From an uncultured Ruminiclostridium sp. (GTDB taxonomy: Bacteria; Bacillota; Clostridia; Oscillospirales; Ruminococcaceae): a stretch of DNA of 64,000 bases. The position numbers and the translations under genes were made by a program. Positions 25,276 through 34,204 of this stretch are shown here, piece after piece. Each line of letters begins with the position of its first letter. Position 1 is the first letter of the stretch. The stretch spans positions 169,678 to 233,677 of the forward strand of contig CANQIB010000002.1 in the NCBI GenBank assembly GCA_947623915.1, in the 5' to 3' direction. Under the pieces are notes generated by a model that searched no databases, was not told the DNA's origin, and worked only from the letters and a program-made list of their open reading frames with translations.

Positions 25276-26109
25276 ATGAATGGCTACAATGAATTGACTG
25301 CAAGATACAATCCCATAACCGCATATCCGGCCGGTCAAAGCAATATACATTCGGAGATAATTCCGTGTGAAGCGCTTCGCCCGTACATACGCTGCTTTTG
25401 GGGAACGGCTGAACCGATTTGCAATGGCGCTGCAGACGGTACTCCTACCCTTGTTATCCCCGACACCTGCATGGATATTATTTTCAATATCGACTATACA
25501 AAAAACACATTAGACAGCGGATTTTGTGCTATAGATGAAATCGGACATTATTCACAAATTGCAGGGACGTCTGCGTACTCGATTTTTGCTGTAAGATTTT
25601 ATGCGTGGTCTGCGGTACTTTTTGCGGATAACTCTTTTTTGGGCAGCAAAAACAAGTATTTCGATACAGACGAGTTTTTCAGCGGCTTTACGGCGGAAAT
25701 CACCCCTATACTTATGAGGGTGACATCATTGCGGGAACGTTCCGAATTATTGAGTGAATATCTTCTGAAAAGACTTAACACAAACCGATCTAACAGCAAT
25801 ATGATGAATTCTGTTTACGACATTATATGTACAAGAGGTACTATTACTTCGGCGGAGCTTGCCTTTAAAAATGCAATTTCCCAAAGACAGCTTGAACGCA
25901 TTTTTGATGAGAACATGGGCATTTCTCCAAAGAGCTTTTCATCACTTATCCGCTATCAAATGATGTGGCAGGAGATGTATTACAAAGGCGTAAATACGCT
26001 TGATATGACGGAAAAATACGGCTATTATGACCAAGCGCACCTGCTTAACGATTTCCGCAAAAGACATGCCATGACGCCGAATCAAGCTATCCGATTTGCA
26101 CGGAAATAA
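25276..26109 (+). CDS. AraC-family transcriptional regulator
   Basis: 277 residues. The N-terminal half resembles the DUF6597-type sensor domain (PCEALRPYIRCFWGTAEP..., VIPDTCMDIIFNID..., FAVRFYAWSAVLF). The C-terminal AraC DNA-binding region contains SQRQLERIFDENMGISPKSFSSLIRYQMM and KYGYYDQAHLLNDFRKRHAMTPNQ. No strong ribosome site is seen; ATG 25276 is preferred, and TTG 25252 would add 8 residues. A flavin reductase lies downstream in the same direction and may be its target. Confidence 0.85.
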   Translation: MNGYNELTARYNPITAYPAGQSNIHSEIIPCEALRPYIRCFWGTAEPICNGAADGTPTLVIPDTCMDIIFNIDYTKNTLDSGFCAIDEIGHYSQIAGTSAYSIFAVRFYAWSAVLFADNSFLGSKNKYFDTDEFFSGFTAEITPILMRVTSLRERSELLSEYLLKRLNTNRSNSNMMNSVYDIICTRGTITSAELAFKNAISQRQLERIFDENMGISPKSFSSLIRYQMMWQEMYYKGVNTLDMTEKYGYYDQAHLLNDFRKRHAMTPNQAIRFARK

Positions 26110-26191
26110 TGTCGAATTTTTACAATACAAACCGTAAAATTACCGATATAATATAATTGCCGAACGGCAAATAATTTTCGAGGTGATTTTA

Positions 26192-26836
26192 ATGAAAAAA
26201 GATTTTTTTAACTGTCCCGATACCATAAACGAAAGCGAGCTTTACGGATTTTCGTGGATAGAAAATGTACTTGCTATCCCGTCACCGTTGGTGTGCGTAA
26301 CAAGCTACAAGGAGAACGGTCTGCCGAATGCGACGATGCAGTCGTGGTGCGACTTTGACGGCAATGAGGGCTTCCATGTGCTGTTTTCGGCGGTAAACAA
26401 GCATACGCATATGTATGCAAGCGTTATGAAAACCAAACAGTTTGCCGTGAATTTTCCAAGTAAAGATGTGTTTATGAAATGTATGTCTACTATCGAAAAT
26501 AATGACTATGACACGGACGAAATAACCGCTGCGGGACTTACTGCCGTTCCTGCGGAAAGGATCAATGCGCCGCTTATAAAAGAATGTTTTCTAAATCTGG
26601 AATGTGAGCTTGAATGGGCAAAGGAAGTGTCAAAGGTCGGCGATCATTATGTTTTCTGTGGAAAAATAATAGGATTTCATATGGACGAAGAACATTATAA
26701 TGCCGATAAACTCGGACGTTACGGCGAAACAGGGTATCTGTACAATATTCACAGACCTATCGATCCCGACACGGGGAAGGAGTCTGAAACTCAGGTGGGC
26801 GTTATACATAAATTGGGGACTTATGATAAGTTATAA
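26192..26836 (+). CDS. Flavin reductase-like FMN-binding split-barrel protein
   Basis: 214 residues. PSPLVCVTSYKENGLPNATMQSWCDFDGNEGFHVLFS is the typical N-terminal split barrel that binds FMN; HTHMYASVMKTKQFAVNFPS and NLECELEWAKEVSKVGDHYVFCGKIIGF follow in the expected order. Such proteins reduce flavins or small substrates with NAD(P)H. GAGGTG lies 8 bases before ATG 26192. It follows the AraC gene by 82 bases. Confidence 0.85.
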   Translation: MKKDFFNCPDTINESELYGFSWIENVLAIPSPLVCVTSYKENGLPNATMQSWCDFDGNEGFHVLFSAVNKHTHMYASVMKTKQFAVNFPSKDVFMKCMSTIENNDYDTDEITAAGLTAVPAERINAPLIKECFLNLECELEWAKEVSKVGDHYVFCGKIIGFHMDEEHYNADKLGRYGETGYLYNIHRPIDPDTGKESETQVGVIHKLGTYDKL

Positions 26837-27007
26837 TACGGCAGCATGGATCTGTTCGAATGACTTACTGAATGATTTTGACAAGCTGATGTGCAAAAAT
26901 CATATCTCGATAACTTAGATTTGGAAGCGATCTTGCGGTTATCCGAAAACGGTTAGATGGGATTGCGAGGCGGCTCGGCGCGCCGGAGGGGAAAGGAGCT
27001 GATTTCC

Positions 27008-27562
27008 GTGCCGATACCTTTTGAAAAACTGCAGCTGAAAGATATTCTGTACCATCAGGCTGCTTACGACTGCTTTAATGACTGCGGCAAGCGGCTTTTC
27101 GCGGAGTGGGATATCGAGGGGCTTGAAAAAGCGGTCCTCGGCTGCGGAGATAATCATTTTCTTTATATGGCGGAAAAGATACGGCAAACGCCCGATCTGT
27201 ATGGAGATTTAAATAAAACTATGCCGTTTCTAAAATTCCGTGAACAAGGGCAGCATTATGGCTTTGAGCTGTTCCTTTCCGACCCGATGTTTTGGGAGAG
27301 CAGGGGAGCGCCGTTGTTTTGGGCATATGCGGCTCGTCGGTTTACATATGACAAACTGCCGATGGACGCGGTTCGGCTAAAGGAAAAATATTTGAGCATA
27401 GCCGCGGGATTTAATATTCCGACAGAGGGTGACGAGTATGTTTTTGTTGAGCGTTTCGCCGCCGGAGGAATGAGCAGCGGCGTTGTCGGCAGCCGATTTA
27501 TAAGGGAGTCGCTGTCTGTTCTACTGCAAAGGAATACAAAGTACCAAACCGACGCTGTTTGA
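27008..27562 (+). CDS. Hypothetical protein
   Basis: About 184 residues, not recognised. It starts PIPFEKLQLKDILYHQAAYDCFNDCGKRLFAEWDIEGLEKAVLGCG, mixed alpha/beta and acidic, with no signal peptide or membrane helix. GTG 27008 is chosen because AAAGGAG lies 9 bases upstream; an in-frame ATG at 26957 would add 17 residues of Arg/Gly-rich sequence that looks non-coding. The last 15 residues may be unstructured. Confidence 0.6.
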   Translation: MPIPFEKLQLKDILYHQAAYDCFNDCGKRLFAEWDIEGLEKAVLGCGDNHFLYMAEKIRQTPDLYGDLNKTMPFLKFREQGQHYGFELFLSDPMFWESRGAPLFWAYAARRFTYDKLPMDAVRLKEKYLSIAAGFNIPTEGDEYVFVERFAAGGMSSGVVGSRFIRESLSVLLQRNTKYQTDAV

Positions 27563-27681
27563 AGAAATTTATTTAGAAGGGCGTTATGGCTGAATTTTCC
27601 TTGCGTTTTCATGCGCTGCAGCGGAAAAACCGCCGTTCGGATAAATTTCACCCGTCGCTGCGACTTCTGCCGCCGAATTGA

Positions 27682-27725
27682 ATAAAACAAAACCGCCCGC
27701 CGGTCTTTTAGATCGGCGGGCGGTT
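27682..27725 (-). terminator. Terminator of the redox operon
   Basis: AACCGCCCGCCG / CGGCGGGCGGTT, 11-base loop. The T run (TTTTGTTTT) is on the minus strand, downstream of the MarR gene. Confidence 0.85.
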
Positions 27726-27780
27726 GTCTGCTTGCTGACGGCTCGTCGCCTGTAAAGGCGGGGACGTCTTGCCTAAGTTA

Positions 27781-28218
27781 TCAGCCGTTCAGCTTTCCGA
27801 GCAGCTCGTACAGTATTTCGTAAAGCTGCCGAGCTTTTTCCGGCTCAAGCTCCACGCAGGCGGCAAGCCGCCGCGGAACGCTGAGCGCCCTTTCTCGCAG
27901 CTTGATGCCGTCGTCTGTCACCGAAACGATAAGGTCGCGTTCGTCTTTCGACGAGCGGCGGCGTGTAATGTAGCCCTTTTCCTCCAGCCGCTTGAGCAGC
28001 GGCGTGAGTGTGCCGGAATCAAGGTACAGGAATTTGCCGACCTCTTTTACCCGCAGCTCCTTATGTTCCCACATCACCATCATCGTGATATATTGTGTAT
28101 AGGTGAGGTCAAGCTCGTCCAAATACGGCTTGTAGGCTTTGACGATTTCTTTTGCGCAGGCATAGAGGGGAAAGCATATCTGATTTTTCAGCATCAGCGG
28201 GTCAAAATTATCGGTCAT
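27781..28218 (-). CDS. ohrR: OhrR-type MarR-family peroxide sensor
   Basis: A 145-residue winged-helix repressor. The N-terminus LKNQICFPLYACAKEIVKAYKPYLDELDLTYTQY matches OhrR, with the reactive cysteine at residue 15, the position oxidised by organic peroxides. The wing region has DSGTLTPLLKRLEEKGYITRRRSSKDERDLIVSVTDDG. Last of five genes on the minus strand (gpx, TSCPD protein, two flavodoxins, ohrR), so it probably represses its own operon through the palindrome at 29979..29997. Confidence 0.88.
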   Translation of the reverse strand: MTDNFDPLMLKNQICFPLYACAKEIVKAYKPYLDELDLTYTQYITMMVMWEHKELRVKEVGKFLYLDSGTLTPLLKRLEEKGYITRRRSSKDERDLIVSVTDDGIKLRERALSVPRRLAACVELEPEKARQLYEILYELLGKLNG

Positions 28219-28229
28219 GTTTTTTCTCC

Positions 28230-28640
28230 TTACGTTATGATTTTTTTGACAAACTCGGCGGCGGCTTTTAAGTCGTTATCGTTCGGTCTGCCTTTGTGCA
28301 GCATCATAAACGAGCCGCGACAGGCAAATTCTTCCCGTGAAAGCGGTATGCCTTTTTCCGCCAGCGGCTTTTCCAGATATTTTCGGGTGGATCTTACCAC
28401 GGCGGAGGTGCTGAAATTAACGACCCTGCCGACTTTGACATTTAACCCGCTTATGAATTTTTTTACCTCTTCGTCAACGTCAAAGCCGTATGGCGCGCTG
28501 CCGAGAAAAAGTATGTCGGTATCACCGTCGAGAGGCTCGGATACCGCTTTCGCCTCAATGCCTGCCGCTTTCGCGACAGCCTCGGCGAGCTTTTTGGTGT
28601 TGCCGCCCCGTGAAAAGTAACGTACAGCTGTTTTTCCCAT
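28230..28640 (-). CDS. Flavodoxin-family protein
   Basis: 136 residues. The N-terminal VRYFSRGGNTKKLAEAVAKAAG is the FMN phosphate loop, followed by DILFLGSAPYGFDVDEEVKKFI and a short C-terminal half. It is small for a flavodoxin and probably an electron carrier or FMN-dependent quinone reductase-like protein in the peroxide-response operon. Confidence 0.8.
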   Translation of the reverse strand: MGKTAVRYFSRGGNTKKLAEAVAKAAGIEAKAVSEPLDGDTDILFLGSAPYGFDVDEEVKKFISGLNVKVGRVVNFSTSAVVRSTRKYLEKPLAEKGIPLSREEFACRGSFMMLHKGRPNDNDLKAAAEFVKKIIT

Positions 28641-28649
28641 ATCCGCTCC

Positions 28650-29132
28650 TTAAAGTCCCAGCGACGCTATCCACTTTTTCCAAACGTCGCTGCCCTGCCT
28701 GCCGTGTACTACTATGCCTTCCTCTATGGAGGTGCTGTCGCTCACGCTGCTTTTAAGGTCGGCGACTGCGCTGCCGAATCCGCTGCTGCCAGACGTTGCA
28801 AAGAGGATTATCCTCTTTCCCGAAAAGTCGCGGCTTTCCAGAAAGGTGTTTATTATCGTCGGCGCGGTATACCACCAAACGGGGAAGCCCAGCAGCACCA
28901 CGTCGCAGTCCGACACCGGCGCGTCGCCGTCCGCGATGGCGGGACGGGAAGATTTGTCTTTCATTTCCAATGAGCTGCGGGAATTTTTATCCTGCCAGTT
29001 AAGGTCCGCCTGTGTGTAGGGGACTTTCGGACGTATCTCACAGATACTTCCGCCCGTAAGCTCCGCGATTTTCTTTGCCGCGTCGGCTGTTACGCCGCTT
29101 GCGCTGAAATATGCCGTTAATACTTTACTCAT
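28650..29132 (-). CDS. Flavodoxin (flavodoxin_4 type)
   Basis: 160 residues. TAYFSASGVTADAAKKIAELTGG is the FMN phosphate-binding loop and VVLLGFPVWWYTAPTIINTFLES the second flavin loop, with RIILFATSGSSGFG after it. This arrangement is typical of single-domain flavodoxins linked to stress and reductase functions. The start lies 13 bases after the TSCPD gene stop; the second flavodoxin follows 9 bases later. Confidence 0.88.
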   Translation of the reverse strand: MSKVLTAYFSASGVTADAAKKIAELTGGSICEIRPKVPYTQADLNWQDKNSRSSLEMKDKSSRPAIADGDAPVSDCDVVLLGFPVWWYTAPTIINTFLESRDFSGKRIILFATSGSSGFGSAVADLKSSVSDSTSIEEGIVVHGRQGSDVWKKWIASLGL

Positions 29133-29145
29133 TTTTTCTTCCTTC

Positions 29146-29418
29146 TTAAATGCAAGATGTCTGCCGTTCGGCGTTATATGCCGCTCTTACCGCCCTGGAA
29201 AGCTGATCGGCGCAGGACGTGGGTCTGCGTCCGCATAAGATACCCGACAGTTTCTCCTCTATCTGCTCCACCGTCCAGCCCTCTACCAGAGCCGGTATCG
29301 CTTTAAGATTTCCGTTGCAGCCGCCCGTAAAACTGATATTATGCACTATATCTCCGTCCAAGTCAAGACTGATGAGCTGCGAACAGGTGTTTTCGGTCTT
29401 GTAGTCATAATGAAACAT
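29146..29418 (-). CDS. TSCPD-domain protein (TIGR03905 family)
   Basis: 90 residues. The family core is visible: NTCSQLISLDLDGDIVHNISFTGGCNGNLKAIPALVEGW, then CGRRPTSCADQLSRA. The cysteine-containing TSCPD domain is also found at the end of some ribonucleotide reductases; the function of the stand-alone form is unknown. The ATG at 29418 shares a base with the gpx stop (TGATG) and has GGAGG 7 bases upstream. Confidence 0.88.
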   Translation of the reverse strand: MFHYDYKTENTCSQLISLDLDGDIVHNISFTGGCNGNLKAIPALVEGWTVEQIEEKLSGILCGRRPTSCADQLSRAVRAAYNAERQTSCI

Positions 29419-29957
29419 CACAGTACCTCCTCGACCTTTGCCTTTACTTTGTCAAGCGATTCGGTAGGCTCAAAGCGGGCGACTATCCCGCCGCTGCGGT
29501 CTATCAAAAACTTAGTAAAATTCCACTTTATTTTGCCGTTGTTTTTGTAGTCCTTGTCCATCTTCTTTACGACAGGCTTTAGTATAAGTCCCATAGGACC
29601 TGAAAATCCGGCAAATGTGGTATTCTCTGTAAGAAATTTATAGAGCGGAATAGCATTCTCGCCGTTTACATCTACCTTTGCAAACTGCGGAAATGTAATA
29701 CCGTATCTGCCGGTGCAAAAGCTGTGTATCTCCTCGTCGCTGCCCGGAGCCTGCTCCCCGAATTGATTGCAGGGGAAGTCCAATATCTCAAGCCCGTCCT
29801 TTTTGTGCAGCTCGTATAGGTCTTGAAGCTCGTCATACTGGGGTGTAAATCCGCAACCGGTCGCCGTGTTCACAATGAGAAGAACTTTCCCTTTGTAATC
29901 GGACATCGCCGTTTCTTTTCCGTCCTGTGTCGTGATTTTAAAATCATAAATGCTCAT
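29418..29957 (-). CDS. Glutathione peroxidase-family (thiol) peroxidase
   Basis: 179 residues. TATGCGFTPQYDELQ holds the active-site cysteine in place of selenocysteine; FPCNQFGEQAPGS and IKWNFTKFLIDRSG supply the conserved Gln, Trp and Asn partners. It reduces hydrogen and organic peroxides, in bacteria usually with thioredoxin. First gene of the OhrR-linked operon. Confidence 0.93.
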   Translation of the reverse strand: MSIYDFKITTQDGKETAMSDYKGKVLLIVNTATGCGFTPQYDELQDLYELHKKDGLEILDFPCNQFGEQAPGSDEEIHSFCTGRYGITFPQFAKVDVNGENAIPLYKFLTENTTFAGFSGPMGLILKPVVKKMDKDYKNNGKIKWNFTKFLIDRSGGIVARFEPTESLDKVKAKVEEVL

Positions 29958-29978
29958 ATTCTCGCCTCCGTTTGATTT

Positions 29979-29997
29979 TGCAAAATTTAATTTTGCA
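29979..29997. promoter_or_regulatory. 19-bp perfect palindrome, candidate OhrR operator
   Basis: TGCAAAATT-T-AATTTTGCA, between the gpx promoter and start codon. OhrR sites are AT-rich palindromes of similar length. Confidence 0.7.
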
Positions 29998-30011
29998 CGA
30001 TTGATATTTAT

Positions 30012-30040
30012 ATTATATCCCCGTTCTTTGGAAATGTCAA
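30012..30040 (-). promoter_or_regulatory. Promoter of the gpx-ohrR operon
   Basis: On the minus strand: TTGACA (30040..30035), 17 bases, TATAAT (30017..30012). The rest of the 29958..30302 gap, up to the next plus-strand gene, is AT-rich with no other assigned feature. Confidence 0.85.
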
Positions 30041-30302
30041 CAGTTTTTTGAAATTTTCAAAAAAAGGAAGTAATGGATATTTTTTACTCGGCAAAATTCA
30101 CAAAACACAGAACACAAAAAATAACTATTTTCACAAATCAAACAAAATTTTAATAAAAGTTAAAATTTTTTCATTTTTGGTTGCAGTTTTAGGGGGTTTC
30201 AAACGCTTATGTATATAGAGGGTAAAAAAAGGGCATTTTGTCGGACGAAAAAAATCACCCGCTTTTTCTGTCGGCAAGAGCCTTATCAAGGGAGAGATTT
30301 TT

Positions 30303-30944
30303 ATGATCATAATTTTGGGTGGATTAAGTTATATCTTTTCTTTGGCGGTTCCCGCCGTCGCTTTTGTAGTTGCGCTCATAATGCGTCGAAAATGGCTGAA
30401 ATGTTTGGCGATAAGTATTGTTTCATATCTTATCGCGGTCTGCACGGTTTGCAACGTTTTTCCTCTTTATCTCGGCGAGACGGTAAGACCGTTTGAATAC
30501 GAATGGATGTGGTTAGGTTTTATCGCGCCGCCGTTTTACGGAATGCCTTTTTCGCTTGAATCGGTATTAAACGTTATGGTGCTGTATTGGCAGGCGGCTG
30601 TATACGGGCTGCTGCTCGGATTTTTAGTCACGTTATGTTTTAAGCCGTTTAGAAAAATAATACCCGCCGTCATTTTTGCGGTAAGCACCTTGGCGGTCAG
30701 CGTTTTGTCGTTGATACTGCCGGATATCATATTAGGCGGTTTGAATAAAATGTACGACACGTCCGATACGGTAATGACATTTATCTTTTACGCGATAGGA
30801 TATATCGCCGCCGTTGCCGTAATAAAGCTGGTGCCGAGCATTACGGAGCATTTTGACGGAAAGCGTCCCAAGAGAGAAAAAGTCGACGACGGCGAAAATA
30901 TCAAGATAAGGAGAAAAAATGTTGAAATATCTGACCGTTTATAA
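30303..30944 (+). CDS. Integral membrane protein of unknown family
   Basis: 213 residues with about six hydrophobic helices and a highly charged cytoplasmic tail (KRPKREKVDDGENIKIRRK). No family was recognised. AGGGAGAG is 6 bases upstream. Its last 26 bases overlap the next permease gene, so it is translated with the ABC exporter and may be an accessory subunit or immunity-like protein. Confidence 0.75.
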   Translation: MIIILGGLSYIFSLAVPAVAFVVALIMRRKWLKCLAISIVSYLIAVCTVCNVFPLYLGETVRPFEYEWMWLGFIAPPFYGMPFSLESVLNVMVLYWQAAVYGLLLGFLVTLCFKPFRKIIPAVIFAVSTLAVSVLSLILPDIILGGLNKMYDTSDTVMTFIFYAIGYIAAVAVIKLVPSITEHFDGKRPKREKVDDGENIKIRRKNVEISDRL

Positions 30945-32007
30945 AAGCGTTCTCACAACATGGATAAAACATAATATCCGCCTGAACGTGGCTATCCTGT
31001 TGGTAAGCGTGCTGTCGGTGCTTGCTTTTATCACCTGCTTTACCTTTGCCGCTGCGGCACAGCGTTCCGCCGGATTTGACTTCGAGGATCATTATGAGGT
31101 AAGAATAAACACACAATGCGATGATTTCCCCGAACGGTTCGCGGACTCTTTCCCGCCCGTCAAGTATTTGCAATTTTCCAACGGCGGACAAATGCAGGAA
31201 AGCATTTTGTACCTGGACGACGATTTCCAAAATGAAATACGCAGCTTTCCGCAATACGCCCGCTTTCCCAAGGGGTGGGAAGAAATATCGCCCACGATAA
31301 ACGGGTTTTACCGCGTTAGCGAGGGCAGAGATTTTACCGAGGAGGAGGTAAATTCCGCCTCCGACCTTATAATAGCCGCCCAAAACAGCCTTTTAAAGGT
31401 GGGGGAGGTAATAACCGTGCCGTCCCTCGGCGACGGCGTAAAGCTGACCGTCATAGGCTTGTCGGATAAATTCGTTTTGCCGTATGCGTTTTATCGCGCT
31501 TACAATTATCCGCTCAACAAGCTAAGCGTTATATTTGACCGTCCGCTTACCGAAGAAGAGGTATCCGCGGGGAGCGCCGCTATGCAAAGCCCGATGGAGC
31601 TTGTACCGGGCGGAGAAGCTCCCAACTCGCCGGCATATATAGTATCGCTTGTCGCGGCAGTCGTTTCGGCGGTCTTTTCGGCGTTACAGATATTTATGCT
31701 GTTTTTGCATCTCGCCTCTAAATCGGAGTATCAGTTTTCGGTATTCAGAGTGACCGGCTGTAAAAACAAAGCGCTGGTTTTCGTCATGCTTGCGGTGACT
31801 TTTACCTACATAGCGTTTTCGTTTATTCTGACGATACCGCTTATTTTCCCGCTTTCCGATATACTGGCTATGTGCGGTATGAACGGAATGATAAACGCGC
31901 GGGATTATGTGCTGTCGTTCGTTATCTATGCCGCGGCGGTAATGGCTGCGGTCTTGCCGGGATATATTCGGGCGGCAAATCGCTCGCTTTTGAAAGGAGA
32001 TGGTTGA
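30919..32007 (+). CDS. ABC exporter permease subunit (FtsX/MacB-like)
   Basis: 362 residues. One N-terminal helix (about 22-48) is followed by a roughly 180-residue extracytoplasmic domain, then three helices (about 240-350) in the pattern of FtsX permeases: AVVSAVFSALQIFMLFLHLASKSEYQFSVFRVTGCKN, a cytoplasmic loop, and two more helices. It pairs with the next gene and the ATPase downstream. TTGAGATG at the end shows close coupling with the next gene. Confidence 0.78.
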   Translation: MLKYLTVYKSVLTTWIKHNIRLNVAILLVSVLSVLAFITCFTFAAAAQRSAGFDFEDHYEVRINTQCDDFPERFADSFPPVKYLQFSNGGQMQESILYLDDDFQNEIRSFPQYARFPKGWEEISPTINGFYRVSEGRDFTEEEVNSASDLIIAAQNSLLKVGEVITVPSLGDGVKLTVIGLSDKFVLPYAFYRAYNYPLNKLSVIFDRPLTEEEVSAGSAAMQSPMELVPGGEAPNSPAYIVSLVAAVVSAVFSALQIFMLFLHLASKSEYQFSVFRVTGCKNKALVFVMLAVTFTYIAFSFILTIPLIFPLSDILAMCGMNGMINARDYVLSFVIYAAAVMAAVLPGYIRAANRSLLKGDG

Positions 32008-32008
32008 G

Positions 32009-33316
32009 ATGAAACTGTTTGTTTTGATAGGCTCGCTTATCTCCGCAAGGAAAAGGTCGGCGGTGCTGACGGTCATCAGCGTATTTGTTATAACCGTGCT
32101 TTTCAATTATTTTTCGGTCGCGTCATATGATTACATCACTACGAGAGATTATCTCGTCAGGGGAGATTATGAGAATAAGATGGCGGTGGTGCGTATCTCT
32201 TCAAACAGCCCCATAACCGATGAGGAGATAAACAAGCTGCTTGCTCCTGCGGGCTTTGAAAACAGTTGGGCGTACGGTCTGTCGGAAACGGCAGGGCTGC
32301 TCAAAGCAAACGCCCCCGTTTCCGGCAAGGAAGAATACGACGAATATATGTATCTCAGCAACAATTATAATCCGTTCGCGGAGAACACACAGGAGGAACT
32401 GACGGCGGACCATTTGCTGATAGAATATTCAAGAGAGTTCAGCGAGCTGATAGAAACGTCATATACCGGCGAGCTGCCCTCGGTCGATAAGGATTACGGC
32501 GGCAGGATACCCGTTATAGCCGCCTTTAACAGCCCGTACGAGATCGGCGATACGGCAGACTACAATTTTAAAGGTACGCCGATAAGCGTTATAGTTACCG
32601 CAAAATACACCGACGATAATCTTTCATATTTTGCCGACGCTAATCAAATGAGCGGGCTTTCCGCAAACAGACCGTGGCTGTTCGCCGACAGGGAGGTAAT
32701 GTATAAATACAAGGCGGAAACTCGTCCTGAAGAGCAGGAGGTATTTGTCAAGCCCGATGACTGGGAGGATTTCGGACCGTATTACAAGCGTCAGATTTTT
32801 GTCACAGCCGAAAATATGCCGTTTGTGGAATTTTTCGACAGGGTGACGGAGATTGACAAGAACAGCAACGATGTATACTCCTTAAATGAGGTGGGCGCCG
32901 CCATACCGTCGGTATTCAGCTTGGACAGTAAAAACGAGCTGATAATATGCAGCCTGCCGCTGTTTGTGATAATTTTTCTGTTAGGCTCGATAGGAGCGGC
33001 GGCAAACGGATTTTTGAACCTCGACAGCAGAAGAAAGAGCCTTGCCGTGCTGAAGCTGTGCGGAATGAAACGCAGGACGCTTATACCGCTCACCTTTGTG
33101 TGCGAGACCGTCGTGACCATGGTAGGCGCGGCTGCGGCGCTGTGCTTTTCCGCGATGATCAGCGCTGTCTCGCCGCTGGAGCTTATAAGCCCGCTCAGCG
33201 CGGCGATAAGCTCGATCTATATTATCGCGCTGTCCTTAGTTATGGCGGCGGTGCAGATAATATCGGTAGAACGTGACGACTGTCTTGAGGTAATAAGGAG
33301 GTATGAGAGCATATGA
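32009..33316 (+). CDS. ABC exporter permease subunit (FtsX-like)
   Basis: 435 residues. An N-terminal helix (about 20-42), a large external domain of roughly 260 residues, and a C-terminal three-helix FtsX domain. The segment NLDSRRKSLAVLKLCGMKRRTLIPLTFVCETVVTMVG is the coupling loop and following helix found in MacB/FtsX permeases. ATG 32009 with AAAGGAG upstream is preferred over the slightly earlier in-frame GTG. It overlaps the ATPase gene by 4 bases. Confidence 0.85.
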   Translation: MKLFVLIGSLISARKRSAVLTVISVFVITVLFNYFSVASYDYITTRDYLVRGDYENKMAVVRISSNSPITDEEINKLLAPAGFENSWAYGLSETAGLLKANAPVSGKEEYDEYMYLSNNYNPFAENTQEELTADHLLIEYSREFSELIETSYTGELPSVDKDYGGRIPVIAAFNSPYEIGDTADYNFKGTPISVIVTAKYTDDNLSYFADANQMSGLSANRPWLFADREVMYKYKAETRPEEQEVFVKPDDWEDFGPYYKRQIFVTAENMPFVEFFDRVTEIDKNSNDVYSLNEVGAAIPSVFSLDSKNELIICSLPLFVIIFLLGSIGAAANGFLNLDSRRKSLAVLKLCGMKRRTLIPLTFVCETVVTMVGAAAALCFSAMISAVSPLELISPLSAAISSIYIIALSLVMAAVQIISVERDDCLEVIRRYESI

Positions 33317-34035
33317 TGACTTTAAAAAAGGTAAATAAAATTTATAACCCGCGCACGGATATCGCGGTACACGCGCTTAAAGATATAGACTTGACAATAG
33401 AGGACGGGGAGCTTACCGCGATAATGGGAGTGTCCGGCTCAGGCAAATCCACCTTGCTGCATATACTCGGCTGTATAGATAAGGCGACCGACGGCGAATA
33501 TATCCTCAACGATTACGACGTATCGAAGTACGCAAGCAATACGCTGGCGGAGATACGAAACGAGGAGATAGGGTTTGTTTTGCAAAATTTCGGACTGATG
33601 AACGACAAAAGCGTTTACGAGAACATTTCCTATCCGCTCATCTTTAATCCCGCTGTAAAGTACAAAATGATGAAAAAGCTGATAAACGAGGCTGCCGCGA
33701 GCGTCGGCATATCCGAGCTTATCAAAAAGAACGTAAACGAAATATCCGGCGGGCAAAAGCAGAGGGTAGCTATCGCGCGCGCAATAGTGAACCGTCCGAA
33801 CATCATACTTGCGGACGAGCCGACCGCGGCGCTGGATAAAAAGACCGCGTTTGAGATAATGGAGGTCTTTAAGGAGCTTAACGGCAGGGGAAAGACCGTT
33901 GTGATAGTTACGCATGACCGCTCGGTAGCGGAAAAATGCCGCAGGATAATAGAGCTGAACGACGGCAGCATCGTTTCCGACAGCGACCGAGAGGTAATAA
34001 AGAAGATATCCGAAAAGTTGAGCTCTGCGGAATGA
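33313..34035 (+). CDS. ABC transporter ATP-binding protein (MacB/LolD type)
   Basis: 240 residues. Walker A GVSGSGKSTLLHILG, the Q-loop in FVLQNFGLMNDKSVYENI, signature ISGGQKQRVAIARAIV, Walker B ILADEPTAALD and the H-loop VIVTHD are all intact. The layout is that of MacB/LolD exporters, which move lipids, peptides or antibiotics out of the membrane. It ends the four-gene exporter operon; a terminator follows at 34078. Confidence 0.93.
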   Translation: MMTLKKVNKIYNPRTDIAVHALKDIDLTIEDGELTAIMGVSGSGKSTLLHILGCIDKATDGEYILNDYDVSKYASNTLAEIRNEEIGFVLQNFGLMNDKSVYENISYPLIFNPAVKYKMMKKLINEAAASVGISELIKKNVNEISGGQKQRVAIARAIVNRPNIILADEPTAALDKKTAFEIMEVFKELNGRGKTVVIVTHDRSVAEKCRRIIELNDGSIVSDSDREVIKKISEKLSSAE

Positions 34036-34077
34036 CCGCAGGCTTCATAAAAGGAGAATTACCGTAATATAAAAGAT

Positions 34078-34127
34078 AAACGTCTGTTTTGACGGCTGAC
34101 GTTAAGCTGTCTAAAACAGGCGTTTTT
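34078..34127 (+). terminator. Terminator of the ABC exporter operon
   Basis: AAACGTCTGTTTTGACGGC pairs with AGCTGTCTAAAACAGGCGTTT, followed by a short T run. Confidence 0.75.
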
Positions 34128-34204
34128 ATTATCTGTTTTCCGAATTGTCCGGAGCTGTCTCTGCCCGTACAAAATGCTCGCGCTGTTTTTCCGCACCGGC
34201 GTAT

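Noticed and set aside
26837..27007. Short frames such as DLEAILRLSENG and GIARRLGAPEGKGADFRADTF upstream of the unknown gene
   Set aside because: They lie in different frames with stops between and I know no family for them; possibly a decayed gene, but unsupported.
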